A stretch of DNA of 64,000 nt from Lacticaseibacillus thailandensis DSM 22698 = JCM 13996 (GCF_001312865.1 NZ_BBER01000001.1:248001-312000), one strand, 5' to 3'; numbered from the stretch's first letter, positions 18,520-28,406 are shown. Notes: generated by a model from the letters alone, not told the origin. A program made the numbers and translations.

Positions 18520-20657
18520 ATGAAAAGAATGAACGCGCACGATAATGAAATGAAAATGGATGACACAGACATGGCGGCAATGGCTGATGGTAACATGTCA
18601 GGGATGGACATGCACAGTATGAGCGGCATGGACATGGACGAGATGGATATGGACGGAATGCCCGGGATGGATGATCCCGGCATGAAGTACATGGGTAACC
18701 TGAAGCAGAAGTTTTGGGTGAGCCTCGGGTTGATGCTCATCGTCGTGGCCCTGGCGCCCTTGATGGGTTTGAGTGTCAACATTGGTGGTTTACACTTACC
18801 GATTACCTTTCCTGGTAGTCAGTGGGTATTACTGATCGCGGCCACGGCACTGTTTCTCTATGGGGGCTTGCCGTTTATCCGTGGGGGTATTGCGGAAATT
18901 CGGGCCCACCAACCCGGAATGATGGCGTTGATTGGACTCGGCATCACGGTGGCGTACGTGTACTCCGTGTACGCTTTTGTGGCGAATAACCTGTTGACCG
19001 GGCACGCACACCTGATGAACTTTTTCTGGGAACTCTCGACCTTAATCGTCATCATGTTGCTAGGACACTGGGTTGAAATGAATGCCGTCATGAAGGCCGG
19101 CGACGCGACGGCTAGTTTGGGTCAGATGCTGCCGGACACAGTGCACATGGTGCATGACGGCCAGGTGATGGACATGCCGTTGGCGGACGTGCAAGTGGGT
19201 AGCCAGCTGCGGGTGTTAGCGGGTGAGTCCATCCCCGCTGACGGGCAGATCGATGATGGTTCAACCAGTATTAACGAGGCTTTGGTTTCCGGTGAGTCCG
19301 CCCCCGTTAGCAAGACGGTCGGCGACCAAGTGACCGGTGGGACCGTGAATGGCGATGGCACCATTACCATGACGGTCACGGCTGTGGGGGACGATGGCTT
19401 TATTGGCCAGATTGGCCACATGGTTAGTGATGCCCAGCAGCAAAAGAGTCGCGCCGAAAACATTGCTTCCCGGGTGGCCGGCTGGTTATTCTACATCGCG
19501 TTGATTGTCGGGCTCTTGACCGTCGCGGTGTGGTCACCCATTAACGGCTTTGGTCCGGCGCTGATGATGGGCGTGACCGTCCTCATCATTGCCTGCCCAC
19601 ACGCATTGGGGTTAGCTTTGCCCCTGGTCATCGTGCGGGCGACGGGGATGTCGGCTAAACGTGGACTCTTGGTGCGTAACCGGAATGCCTATGAGGCAAC
19701 CAGCAAGGCCCATTACGTTATGTTCGATAAGACCGGGACGTTGACCACGGGCCACTTTACGGTCAACGCTGTGCAGCCCCTGGTCGATGACATGACCGCC
19801 AATGAGCTGTTAGCTGACTTTGCGGCGTTGGAACAAAGTAGCACCCATCCCTTTGCTACGGGGGTTATGAGTGCGGCTAAGGCTCAGGACGTGACGGTGC
19901 CGGCAGCGACCGACGTCCAGACTATCCAGGGTGCCGGATTGCAGGGCACAGTCGATGGTCATAAGTTGCTGATCGTGAACGCTAAGTACCTGGATGAACA
20001 TGACGTGGATTATGCTCACAACCAAGTCCAACAACTTGCTGCTGCGGGCAATACGGTGTCGCTGTTAGTAGTCGACGGCCAGGTTCAGGGAATGATTGCG
20101 GCCGGTGACGTGGCTCGCCCTGAAGCAGCCAGCGCCATCAAGGGCTTGAAGGCAGCCGGACTCGTTCCGGTGATGTTGACCGGTGATAACCAACAAACTG
20201 CCGACGCCGTTGCCCAAACGCTCGGCATTGACGATGTACACGCTGAACTCATGCCCGCGGACAAGGCCCAACTGATTGCTGATTATCAGCAACGTGGTGG
20301 GGTATTGATGGTCGGCGATGGGATCAACGATGCGCCTAGTCTGGCGGGAGCGACGTGGGTATTGCCATCGGTGCGGGTACTGATGTGGCCATTGATGCGG
20401 CGGATGTGGTGCTGGTCTCGAGCAAGACCACGGACATCCTCAACTTCGTCCGGCTAGCGCAGGCGACGAACCGTAAGCTGGTGCAAAATATCTGGTGGGC
20501 TGCGGGCTACAACATTATCGCCATTCCGCTGGCTGCTGGGGTCTTGGCACCAATTGGTATCACGATGCCGGCCGCACTGGGTGCTGTCGTGATGAGCTTA
20601 TCGGCTGTGATCGTGGCGGTTAATGCCATGACGTTGCACGCACCACACTTGGAATAA
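18520..20657 (+). CDS. copB: Copper-translocating P-type ATPase, CopB type (frameshifted)
   Basis: A 712-residue (repaired) P1B-type exporter. The N-terminus is rich in Met and Asp (residues 1-55, repeated MSGMDM-like units) and likely binds copper. Eight membrane helices follow, with the CPH motif ([11 protein letters not shown]) that defines the CopB subgroup, the phosphorylated Asp in DKTGTLT, and [13 protein letters not shown]. One G is missing near 20352; adding it gives [18 protein letters not shown] and the correct C-terminus. No CopZ chaperone gene is present, so the operon is copY-copB only. Confidence 0.94.
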
Positions 20658-20671
20658 CTCGTTGTATACGC

Positions 20672-20709
20672 AAAAGCTGCGTCCAAATTATTTTGGGCGC
20701 AGCTTTTTT
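20672..20709 (+). terminator. Intrinsic terminator of the cop operon
   Basis: AAAAGCTGCGTCCAAA pairs with TTTGGGCGCAGCTTTT around a four-base loop, with further T. The long symmetric stem with flanking A and T runs could serve both strands. Confidence 0.88.
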
Positions 20710-20746
20710 TAATTAGGCTTGCTTACCGTTGGTACGGGTAAGGCGC

Positions 20747-21250
20747 TTAGTTTAGGGTTGCGGGATCGACGACCTTATAACCGGTCTCGAAGTATCCGTT
20801 AGCGCTGGCAGCGCGGTTGGTGAAGGCCTGCAGTGGCTTAAATGCAGGCGTGGTCTTCAGGGCAAAGTAGTTGCTACCGCGCAACCAGGAGGTCATCAAC
20901 ATGTAGTTGACCTCAGGGCCTTCCTCACGCATGAGGCACATCATGCCGACGCCGGGGTACTGGTCGCGCTGGTCGATCAGCTTGGCCATGTTAGCTTCAA
21001 ATACCGCCACGTCATCGCTGGTCAGGCCAAAGTGCATAAAATGTATGTACTCGTTGAGGGCCACCTGACCCGTAAGAATGATGGGCCGGTAACTGACCGG
21101 CATGGCGTACTTGCCGGTACCACTCAAGTCGAGTAAGGCGTAATCAGCACCGTGGTTACTTGGTGCTAGTAAAAATTGTTGATCTTGATTGTGTAGCAGG
21201 GTACGCAACACTGCTTGCGTACCGAACACAGTTTGGATACGATTAGTCAT
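20747..21250 (-). CDS. TRAP/HmoB-like dimeric alpha/beta-barrel (ABM domain) protein
   Basis: A 167-residue cytosolic protein with the size and C-terminal GYFETGYKVV pattern of the staphylococcal TRAP / Bacillus HmoB group, where an antibiotic-biosynthesis-monooxygenase-like domain occupies the C-terminal half (from about residue 70). HmoB degrades haem; whether this protein does so cannot be told from sequence. RBS GGAGGTGTTCCT precedes the ATG at 21250. It is divergent from the metallo-hydrolase. Confidence 0.65.
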   Translation of the reverse strand: MTNRIQTVFGTQAVLRTLLHNQDQQFLLAPSNHGADYALLDLSGTGKYAMPVSYRPIILTGQVALNEYIHFMHFGLTSDDVAVFEANMAKLIDQRDQYPGVGMMCLMREEGPEVNYMLMTSWLRGSNYFALKTTPAFKPLQAFTNRAASANGYFETGYKVVDPATLN

Positions 21251-21315
21251 AGGAACACCTCCACTTAAATTATACCGCGCATTGGCGGGTGGAGGACCGA
21301 CGGGAGGTAAACAAA

Positions 21316-22052
21316 ATGCAGATTCAGGTATTAGGATATTATGGCGGCTACCCAGCGGATGGCGTGGGCACGAGTGCGTACCTTGTTACCAGTGGTGATT
21401 ACCACTTGCTGATGGATGCGGGGAGTGGTTCACTGCTGGCGTTGGAGCCGATTTTGGACCCGCTGCAGTTGGATGCGGTGTTATTGACGCACTATCACCA
21501 TGACCATACAGCCGATGTGGGCACGTTACAGTATTACTGGCAGTTACGGCCTGGCGACAAAAAGGAGCCGGTTCTACCTATTTATGGGCACACTAAGGAC
21601 CATTGAACTTTGCGGCGCTCACCTTTGGCCAGTTTACGGTGGGACGTGGCTACACGGCGGACAGTACCCTCAACTTGGGACCATTGCGGTTGACGTTCCT
21701 GGAGACGCAGCACCCGGTGCCGGCCTTTGCCGTACGCATTGAGGAAACGACGACTGGCAAAGTCGTGGTGAATACCAGCGACACGCGTTACTTTGACGGC
21801 CTGGCACCGTTTAGTCAGGGTGCGGACATGTTGTTGGCGGACACGAACTTCTTGGCGGACCAGCCACAGCCGCGGTGGCACTTGACGGCTCCAGAAGCTG
21901 GACGGGTGGCGGCTGATGCCCACGTCGGGCAACTGGTGTTGACACACTTGCCACAAACGGTGGATCTGCACGAATTGCGTGACCAGGCGCAAGTCACGGC
22001 CGGAAATGTGCCGGTTTTACTAGCCAGTGAGCACCGCACCTTAAGGGTCTAA
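21316..22052 (+). CDS. MBL-fold metallo-hydrolase (YhfI-like, frameshifted)
   Basis: A 245-residue (repaired) metallo-beta-lactamase-fold hydrolase of the RNase Z-like branch that includes Bacillus YhfI. Zinc ligands are in THYHHDHTAD (residues 58-67), with further ligands in NTSDTRYF and ASEHRT. The substrate is unknown; a phosphodiester is typical of the group. RBS GGGAGGTAAACAAA. The frame breaks at about 21601, where one C is missing (GACCATTG for GACCCATTG), and continues as PLNFAALTFGQF. Confidence 0.88.
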
Positions 22053-22316
22053 ACGTAGTCGATGGTGGGTGTAGTTGCCAGTATGTGGTTCCGGTAGTTG
22101 CGCGGTATACTCGCCGCTTTGCGGCAGTCCCGGGTCAGTGGGCCAACGCTGTGGACTGATAATGTTAAGCGGTCAAGACGAGCGAGTACGGGCAAAAATC
22201 ATCACCATCGCTGGTCGGCGCCTGCGCTCCGGGCAGCGGTCATCATCGAGTGGTTCAGCGTGCCGCAGTAGCCCGGCGCACGCACAACTTGTTTTTGTTT
22301 GGTCATTACTTACTAT
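22053..22316. other. Intergenic stretch without a supported gene
   Basis: About 260 bases with no RBS-led frame. On the minus strand a 44-codon open stretch (22172 to 22041) reads with protein-like composition (RWPTDPGLPQSGEYTAQLP) but has no start or RBS and overlaps the hydrolase 3' end. It could be a gene remnant or chance. Confidence 0.3.
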
Positions 22317-22345
22317 TTGCATGTGTCTGCATTTAGCGTTAGACT
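22317..22345 (+). promoter_or_regulatory. Sigma-A promoter of mecA
   Basis: TTGCAT (22317-22322), 17 bases, TAGACT (22340-22345), 68 bases upstream of the start. Confidence 0.65.
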
Positions 22346-22412
22346 GTACTCTCGAGTGAGATTAATGCTTAAATTTGCGGGGCTGAGCCTGCAGTGAAGG
22401 AGTGATTGCAGC

Positions 22413-23134
22413 ATGGAAATGGAACGAATTAACGCCGACACCATCCGCGTCTTCCTGGGTTCCGACGATTTGAAGTCGCGGGGCATCAAGATGTTGGATC
22501 TGTTGAGCAATCACGAAGACATTGAGCACTTCTTTTACGGAGTGCTTGAAGAAGTGGATACCAAGCACGAATTTGCGGGCAACGAATCCGTCACCTTCCA
22601 GGTAATGCCCAGCAGCGGTGGCCTAGAGATGTTTATTTCGCGCAACCACGATCAGGACAACCAGTCCAACAATAAATCCGCAGCCCGGCCGCATCAGGAA
22701 GCCCACGACGACGTGACGTCGGTGGATGAGTTTGCGGCGCTGGCCAAGCGGCATTTGGATCAGGCTCAAATTGATAAGGCGCAAGGCGATGAGGACGACG
22801 AGGAGTCACGTTTGTTTACTGACGAGTCGACGCCGGTGGCTGTGGCTTTGCGGCTCCCCGACTTTGAAGCATGGTGGGCCTGGCACGGAGTCTCCGTTTG
22901 GACGGCGGGACCAGTGACCTGTACCAGTATCAGGGCCACTATTACCTAGTGTTGACCTTCCACCCCAACGCCATTAGTGAACGTGAGGCTGAGATTCAGT
23001 TAGCAATTGCCCATGAGTATGGTGATGCCGCCGACGTTACCGCTGAACAGCTGGCTGAGTACGGTCAGCGGCTGATGGCTACGAGCGCGTTAGAGACTAC
23101 CCGGTACTACTTTGTGCGGGGACATCAGGCGTAG
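22413..23134 (+). CDS. mecA: Adaptor protein MecA (frameshifted)
   Basis: Adaptor that feeds substrates such as competence regulators to ClpC-ClpP; 240 residues after repair. The N-terminal MEMERINADTIRVFL matches the family's target-binding domain. A low-complexity acidic linker (about residues 75-130) is followed by the C-terminal Clp-binding domain. One base is missing near 22872; repair gives LPDFEALVGLARSL. RBS AAGGAGTGATTGCAGC. The usual lactobacillar neighbours spx and coiA are absent. Confidence 0.93.
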
Positions 23135-23173
23135 CCTCGATTAAATATAAAACTTTATTGTATGGAAAAAAAT

Positions 23174-23208
23174 AATCCGTAGCGGGGCGCACCTCGCTGC
23201 GGATTTTT
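23174..23208. terminator. Bidirectional terminator between mecA and azlD
   Basis: AATCCGTAGCG (23174-23184) pairs with CGCTGCGGATT (23195-23205). There is a T-run on the right and an A-run on the left, so it can serve both convergent genes. Confidence 0.85.
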
Positions 23209-23230
23209 GTACGGATAGCGTTGAGCCGAT

Positions 23231-23558
23231 TCACATGATCACCCTGATAATCGCTAAAGCCACGATGCCCACAACCGCCACGGCCAGCAGGGAGCGGGTG
23301 ACGACTGCTGCAATCACCGCAGGGACGGTGGCAATGGTATAGGGCACGTTGAGGCTGGGCAAATGGCCCAAATGTTGGGTGAATAGGTTACTAATGACGA
23401 GGGCGGCCATAATGCTGACGGGCACAAAGCTGAGAAATTCCAACACGATGGCGGGTAGTTGCCATTTTTTTTAACAGGATGAAGGGGATGACCCGGCACA
23501 ACCAGGTGACCAGGCCGCAGCCAATGACGACTAATAACGAGTACTCAAAAGAAGACAT
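23231..23558 (-). CDS. azlD: Branched-chain amino acid transport protein AzlD (frameshifted)
   Basis: A 108-residue (repaired) small membrane subunit that with AzlC exports branched-chain amino acids or analogues. It starts MSSFEYSLLVVIGCGLVTWLCR and has FLSFVPVSIMAALV in the middle; three to four membrane segments are visible. An eight-base T run at 23465-23472 has one base too many; seven gives LLKKWQLPAIVLEF. It overlaps azlC by 14 bases, so translation is probably coupled. Confidence 0.88.
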
Positions 23559-24251
23559 GCTTAACCCCCATTCCTAATAAGCAGGACGTGATGGTGACGA
23601 CCAGGACGAGCACACTGCTGGGAATAAAAATCAGCCCCAAGTACATCAATACGCAGACGATGGCGACCACGATGCCTTGCAGCAGTAGACCCATGCGCCG
23701 GTCACCAATAATTTGCAGGTACAAGAGCCCGATGAACATGGCGACGAGGGCAAAGTCGAGGCCAAACGCGTTGGGATTCGGAATTAAACTCCCAACGAGG
23801 TTGCCCACCAGCGACGCCAACGCCCAAATACTGTAGGCAAAGATGTTTGCGGCGTTAAGCCAGGTAAAGCTGAGGCGGTGGTTGGTATAGTTCAGCTTGC
23901 TCATGGTGAGGGCGAACGTTTCGTCGGTAATGAGGGTGCCGAGCCACACGTTACGCCACATGCTTTCTTTGCGAAAGTAGGGGGCAACGGTCATGCTGAC
24001 GAGAATCATGCGGGCGCTGACCATGAGTACGGCGAAGATGATCGATATGTACGCGCTGCTGGCGGCAATCATGCTCACAATGATAAATTGTGCGGTGCCG
24101 CTGTATGCCAGCAACGACATGAGCAAGGTGATGAGTGGTCCGTGACCGCCACCCCGGGCGACAATTCCAAAAGCCAGGCCAATACCAATATAGCCAAAGG
24201 CGGTAGGATGGTATCACGGATACCGGTACGGAAATCTAGTTGGTTATTCAC
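23545..24251 (-). CDS. azlC: Branched-chain amino acid permease AzlC (frameshifted)
   Basis: A 235-residue (repaired) large subunit of the AzlCD exporter (LIV-E family). It has the typical motif LLAYSGTAQF near residue 45 and LGTLITDETFAL near 100, plus multiple hydrophobic helices. The GTG start at 24251 lies 8 bases after GGAGGT. One base is missing near 24201; repair gives DTILPAFGYIGIGLAFG. No AzlB-type regulator is adjacent. Confidence 0.9.
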
Positions 24252-24382
24252 AGGTGGGCGACCTCCTCATATGCGTTTGGCGTTGGTGACCAAGCAAGAT
24301 AGTACACAAAAACGTGACCCCCGCCGTTAACTGCATCGACGAACGTCACGCGGTTGAGCTGATTGCTGATGCTACCAGGCTG
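24252..24382. other. Short intergenic region, nothing recognised
   Basis: The 131 bases between azlC and the HicB-like gene are too short and stop-rich to hold a HicA toxin gene. Confidence 0.5.
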
Positions 24383-24764
24383 CTATGCCGGCAAGGACCC
24401 GAAGTCCACCAGGTGGGACAATTGTGCCGCCTGTTTACGAATATCGTCAGGAAGCGCCTGTGAAATGGTAAATGTTGTCTGCATGTGGTGCGGATCAAAA
24501 TCAGCGGGCACGCTGACGATTGAGTAGAACGTATTATCAGTATTATCGGGAATGGTGCTTAGGGTGTATGCCGTTATGGCGGCTTCTTCCTTTGGTAGTT
24601 GCTTTAGGAAGTCAGCCAGGACCCGGTAGGAGTAATAAACCGTCTCAGCATAGGTTTCTCCAGAAGCGTATAATTGTGGAATGTTGAGAAACTCAATGGT
24701 GTAGCCATGATCAGTTTTGGTATTTTTAGCAACAAAAAAAGTACCGGCGCTTGGTTTCTGGCAT
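24383..24764 (-). CDS. HicB-like orphan antitoxin-fold protein (frameshifted)
   Basis: A gene hidden by a homopolymer error: the start MPETKRRYFF is followed by a run of seven T (seven A at 24734-24740) that stops the frame at once. With six T it reads 126 residues to the stop at 24383. The segment GYTIEFLNIPQLYASGETYAET matches the HicB partial RNase H fold (Y-x-V/I-x-F-P-D/N-x-P ... G-x-T-x-x-E-A), split here around QLYA. There is no C-terminal DNA-binding helix that I can recognise. No HicA partner lies on either side. An orphan HicB or a free-standing HicB-fold protein is the best reading. Confidence 0.62.
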
Positions 24765-24804
24765 ATGGTATCACGTCCCTTCGTAGCAAATCTCCCTCAA
24801 TAAA

Positions 24805-24833
24805 ATTATAGCACGGTGAGAAACGGTAGTCCA
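24805..24833 (-). promoter_or_regulatory. Extended -10 promoter of the HicB-like gene
   Basis: On the minus strand TGCTATAAT (-10 at 24810-24805), with TGGACT 17 bases upstream as a poor -35. Confidence 0.5.
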
Positions 24834-24889
24834 CACTCAAAAAAAATCTAATTTTTACTAAAACAGGCATTTTTTTTGGTGCACATGCT

Positions 24890-24917
24890 TGGCAGCAGTA
24901 AACGTGCATGCTATAAT
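24890..24917 (+). promoter_or_regulatory. Promoter of tRNA-Gly
   Basis: TTGGCA (24890-24895), 16 bases, TATAAT (24912-24917), 13 bases before the tRNA. No second promoter is evident between the tRNA and argS. Confidence 0.65.
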
Positions 24918-24930
24918 TATTTCCGTTGTT

Positions 24931-25001
24931 GCGGTCGTAGTTTAATGGTAAAATCTCAGCTTCCCAAGCTGATGTCGCGAGTTCGATTCTCGTCGACCGC
25001 T
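24931..25001 (+). tRNA. tRNA-Gly (anticodon CCC)
   Basis: A 71-base cloverleaf: acceptor GCGGTCG / CGACCGC, the D-arm, an anticodon stem TCAGC/GCTGA with loop TTCCCAA (anticodon CCC, reads GGG), and T-arm CGAG-TTCGATT-CTCG. The 3' CCA is not encoded; the base after the acceptor stem is T. The Arg T-box leader begins 15 bases downstream with no visible terminator between. Confidence 0.95.
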
Positions 25002-25016
25002 GTAGTTTGTCGGTAT

Positions 25017-25202
25017 GTTAGAGGAAGTTCGTTAAGGCCTTTCAGTGAGCTCACGGGTGGTGCGATGTGGGTAGGCAGTGCGAACGGCGCGCTAACACGA
25101 CACTTAAGTATAAATAGCATTTAAGTGGGCGGTCACGCCAACAAGAGTGGTACCGCGGGCGGAGGCTCGTCTCTTTCGTAAGAAGGGGACGGGCCCGTTT
25201 TT
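25017..25202 (+). promoter_or_regulatory. T-box leader of argS (compact, no Stem II seen)
   Basis: The canonical T-box core AGAGTGGTACCGCG is at 25144-25157. Stem I is closed by GTTAG (25017-25021) and CTAAC (25092-25096), with GTTCG/CGAAC inside and a GAGGA-type bulge. Stem III is CACTTAA (25101-25107) with TTAAGTG (25121-25127). The terminator stem runs 25162-25197 and is followed by TTTTT (25198-25202). Only about four bases separate Stem I and Stem III, so Stem II/IIA/B seem absent, as in glyQS leaders. Uncharged tRNA-Arg should promote readthrough into argS. Confidence 0.88.
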
Positions 25203-25226
25203 GAATACATGGAGGAACATAACGGT

Positions 25227-26910
25227 ATGGATTACAAGCAGCAGGTTGTGCAGGCATTAGCGGCGGTGCTCGGTGATGAGTTAACTACTGACACAATTAA
25301 CAAGTTAGTTGAACAGCCGAAGTCAGACGATTTAGGTGATTACGCCTTCCCGACCTTTGCCCTGGCGAAGGTGCGCCGGATGGCACCACCCAAGATCGCG
25401 GCGGATATCGTCGCGGCCATTGACCAGTCGCAGTTTGACCACGTGGTGGCACAAGGGGCCTACGTCAACTTCTTCCTGGACAAAGTGGCCTTTGCTCAAG
25501 ATACGTTGACGACTATTGCTACCCAAGGCAGCCACTACGGTGATGCGCAGGTGGGTCACGGGAACGTTCCCATTGATATGAGCAGTCCCAACATCGCCAA
25601 GCCCATGTCAATGGGCCACCTCCGGTCAACGGTGATTGGGAACTCCCTGGCCAAGATTTTGACCAAGATTGGCTACACCCCCATCAAGATCAACTACCTG
25701 GGGGACTGGGGCACCCAGTTTGGCAAGCTGATCGTGGCGTACAAAAAAATGGGGTAGTGAGGCCGACGTGAAGGCCAATCCCATCAAGCACCTGCTTGAA
25801 TACTACGTGCGCTTTCACAAGGAGGCTGAGACCCAGCCCGAGTTGGATGACGAAGCCCGGGCTTGGTTCAAGAAGCTCGAAGACGGTGACGCCGAAGCGA
25901 CAAAGCTGTGGCAGTGGTTCCGTGGTGAGTCCCTTAAGGAATTCAAACGGATCTATGACGTCCTGGGGGTCGACTTTGACAGCTTCAATGGTGAGGCGTT
26001 CATGAACGACAAGATGGATCCGGTGATCCAGGAACTCGAAGACAAGCACCTGCTGCATGAAAGCCAGGGTGCGGAAATTGTTGACTTGAGCAAGTATGAC
26101 ATGAACCCGGCGCTGATTCGTAAGAGCGATGGTGCCACGTTGTACATGACCCGGGACCTGGCCGCGGCCATTTACCGGCACAACCAGTACGACTTTGCGC
26201 AGAGTCTCTACGTAGTGGGGATGGAACAGAAGGAACACTTTGAACAGTTAAAGGCCGTGCTCCTCGAAATGGGCTACGACTGGGCCAATGATATTCACCA
26301 CATTCCGTTCGGTCTGATTACTGCCAACGGCAAGAAGTTGTCCACGCGTAAAGGAAACGTGATCCTGCTCGACAAGGTACTGCAGGAGGCCGTTGATCTG
26401 GCCCAGGACCAGATCGCCGCTAAGCACCCAGACTTGAAACACGCAGATGCAGTGGCTAAAGCCGTGGGCGTGGGCGCGGTCGTCTTCCATGACTTAAAGA
26501 GCGAACGTAAAGACAGCTTTGACTTTAACCTGGAAGAAGTCGTGCGGTTTGAAGGCGAGACTGGTCCGTACGTGCAGTACACCAACGCACGGGCGCACAG
26601 TATCCTGCGGAAGACGGACGTACAGCCGGATGCACACGTACAATTGACCGACGATCATGCTTGGCCCGTACTGAAGCAACTAGCGGCCTTCCCCGACATC
26701 GTGTTGCGCGCCGCTAACGAATACGAGCCGTCCGTCATCGCTAAGTACGCTTTGCGTCTGGCCAAGAGCTTTAACCAGTACTACGCCCACACCAAGGTGT
26801 TGGTTGACGACGACGAATTAGCTGGGCGCCTGGCCCTTGTGCAGAGCGTCACGGTGGTTCTTAGCGCAGCTTTGGGTTTGTTGGGTGTGCAGGCGCCAGC
26901 AGCTATGTAG
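25227..26910 (+). CDS. argS: Arginine--tRNA ligase (frameshifted)
   Basis: Class I synthetase charging tRNA-Arg; 560 residues after repair, the normal length. It shows the HIGH-equivalent [13 protein letters not shown] near residue 128, the variant KMSKS sequence KLSTRKGN, and the DALR anticodon-binding domain at the C-terminus. The ATG at 25227 lies behind GGAGGAACATAACGGT. Seven A at 25743-25749 should be six; repair gives [15 protein letters not shown]. It sits downstream of an Arg T-box and directly upstream of argR. Confidence 0.97.
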
Positions 26911-26931
26911 CTGGAGAACGCGGAGGCAACC

Positions 26932-27390
26932 ATGAAGAAAGCAGAGCGTCAACGAATCGTGAGTCGCATCATTAGCGCGCAGGTGATCGAGACGCAGCAG
27001 CAACTGCTCACGGAGTTGCAGCGAGCGGGGGTCAAGGCAACCCAGGCAACGGTGTCGCGCGATATTCGGGAGATGAATATCGTTAAGGCCAAAGGTGCGG
27101 ACGGTCGCACCCGGTACGTGATTTATTCGCAGAAGACGGATAGCAGTCTGGATAAGTTGTTGGCGTCAATTCGTGATAACGGATTGAGCATTACCCGCGT
27201 GCAGTTTTTAAACGTTATTCACACGGTACCGAGCAACGGGAACCTGCTCGCGGCCCTGATCGACGACATCGAGTTCACCCAAGTGGTGGGCACGGTGGCC
27301 GGCCACGATACGATCGTGGTCATCAGCCCCGATGAAGATGGAGCCCGGTGGTTCAACCAACTGTATCAGCGTGCGTTTGGTAACGCTTAG
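26932..27390 (+). CDS. argR: Arginine repressor ArgR
   Basis: A 152-residue hexameric transcription regulator of arginine metabolism. The N-terminal winged helix contains ATQATVSRDIREM (recognition helix), and the C-terminal oligomerisation/arginine-binding domain contains the GTVAGHDTIVVI segment. It starts 21 bases after argS, so it is probably under the same T-box and couples tRNA-Arg charging to repressor supply. Confidence 0.96.
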   Translation: MKKAERQRIVSRIISAQVIETQQQLLTELQRAGVKATQATVSRDIREMNIVKAKGADGRTRYVIYSQKTDSSLDKLLASIRDNGLSITRVQFLNVIHTVPSNGNLLAALIDDIEFTQVVGTVAGHDTIVVISPDEDGARWFNQLYQRAFGNA

Positions 27391-27414
27391 AATTGCGGAC
27401 TCACAACAAAATAA

Positions 27415-27457
27415 CCACAAAATGACCGCCAGCATGTGCTGGGGGTCATTTTTGTGG
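27415..27457 (+). terminator. Intrinsic terminator of argS-argR
   Basis: CCACAAAATGACC and GCCAGCA pair with TGCTGGG and GGTCATTTTTGTGG in one long hairpin containing a T-run. Confidence 0.85.
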
Positions 27458-27468
27458 CGTCTGTTCAG

Positions 27469-28300
27469 CTAAAAGGGGACGGTACTCGTGACGGTTTGGG
27501 TGCGGGTACTGAGTGGTTTTTGCCACGTGAGTGTGGTGGCGTGCAACATCAACCGGTCCGCGGGCGCGTGCCCGTACAATGGGTCACCCAGGAGGGGATG
27601 ACCAATGAAATCCATGTGTACGCGAATTTGGTGGGTGCGCCCGGTAGCCAGACGTAGGGTGATCCGATCATAGCGGGTGGTGCGGCTTTGCACGCGGTAG
27701 AAGGTGGTGGCCGGTAAGCCGTCCGTCCCCACCATTCGCCGCCGAATGTCGTCCGGCCGGTGGGCGATGGGAGCGTCAATACGGCCCCAATTTTGGGTCA
27801 TTCCGGGCGTCACGAGCGCGGTGTATGTCCGCCGCAACGTCTTGGTGGCCAGCTCCCGGTTGATGATGGCCTGCGTCAGCGGATCGCGGGCCAGGAGAAT
27901 TAGACCACTGGTAGCCATGTCGAGACGGTGCGTGATGTAAATGGGCGCGCCATTAAAGTGAGCGGCGACCCTTCCAATGAGGCTATCCGTATCTCCCACC
28001 GCACTCGGATGGGTCTTGAGACCGGCTGGTTTGAGCGCAACAATCACGCGCTGGTCGGCGTAGGCAATCTTGATGGGTGCTACCACCGGCGCAATGACCG
28101 GAGCGGGTGCGGCAAAGGCGATGGTGATGGTGGCGTCATCTGGGACCGGCTCAGTGAGTGATTGGTAGTGGCCGTTGACCAGGATCTGTTGCTGCCGCCG
28201 CCATGAGCCTGAAAGTGTTTGGGTACCGTCCACGCGCGCAGTTGCGCCCGGAGCTGGGGCCGGCCGGAACGTGGTTGATAGTGAAATTAAATTCGGGCAT
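27469..28300 (-). CDS. RluA-family pseudouridine synthase (two frameshifts)
   Basis: A 277-residue (repaired) RNA uridine-to-pseudouridine synthase. The catalytic block ITHRLDMATSGLIL (Asp nucleophile in RLD) and the C-terminal GRTHQIRVHM and GHPLLGDPLYG motifs are intact. The start ATG at 28300 follows AGGAGAAAACCA. Two single-base losses near 28257 and 28218 break the N-terminal ~30 codons; repair gives NHVPAGPQLRAQL and VPKTLSGSWRRQQQ before ILVNG. The target RNA site cannot be told. Confidence 0.9.
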
Positions 28301-28406
28301 TGGTTTTCTCCTGCTGGTTAGGAATCGTATAAATAATGGCGATCAATGGGGTGCTACGGGCGGTTATGCTACAATTACGGGGATAGGATTGAAGGGAGTT
28401 TGTCTG

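Noticed and set aside
25743-25749. Phase-variable homopolymer in argS
   Set aside because: argS is essential and housekeeping; the run matches the +1 bias seen at most A/T runs of seven or more in coding sequence here.
28203-28406. N-terminal extension of the PBP gene by 68 codons
   Set aside because: No RBS, not family-like, and it overlaps the 5' end of the divergent pseudouridine synthase gene.
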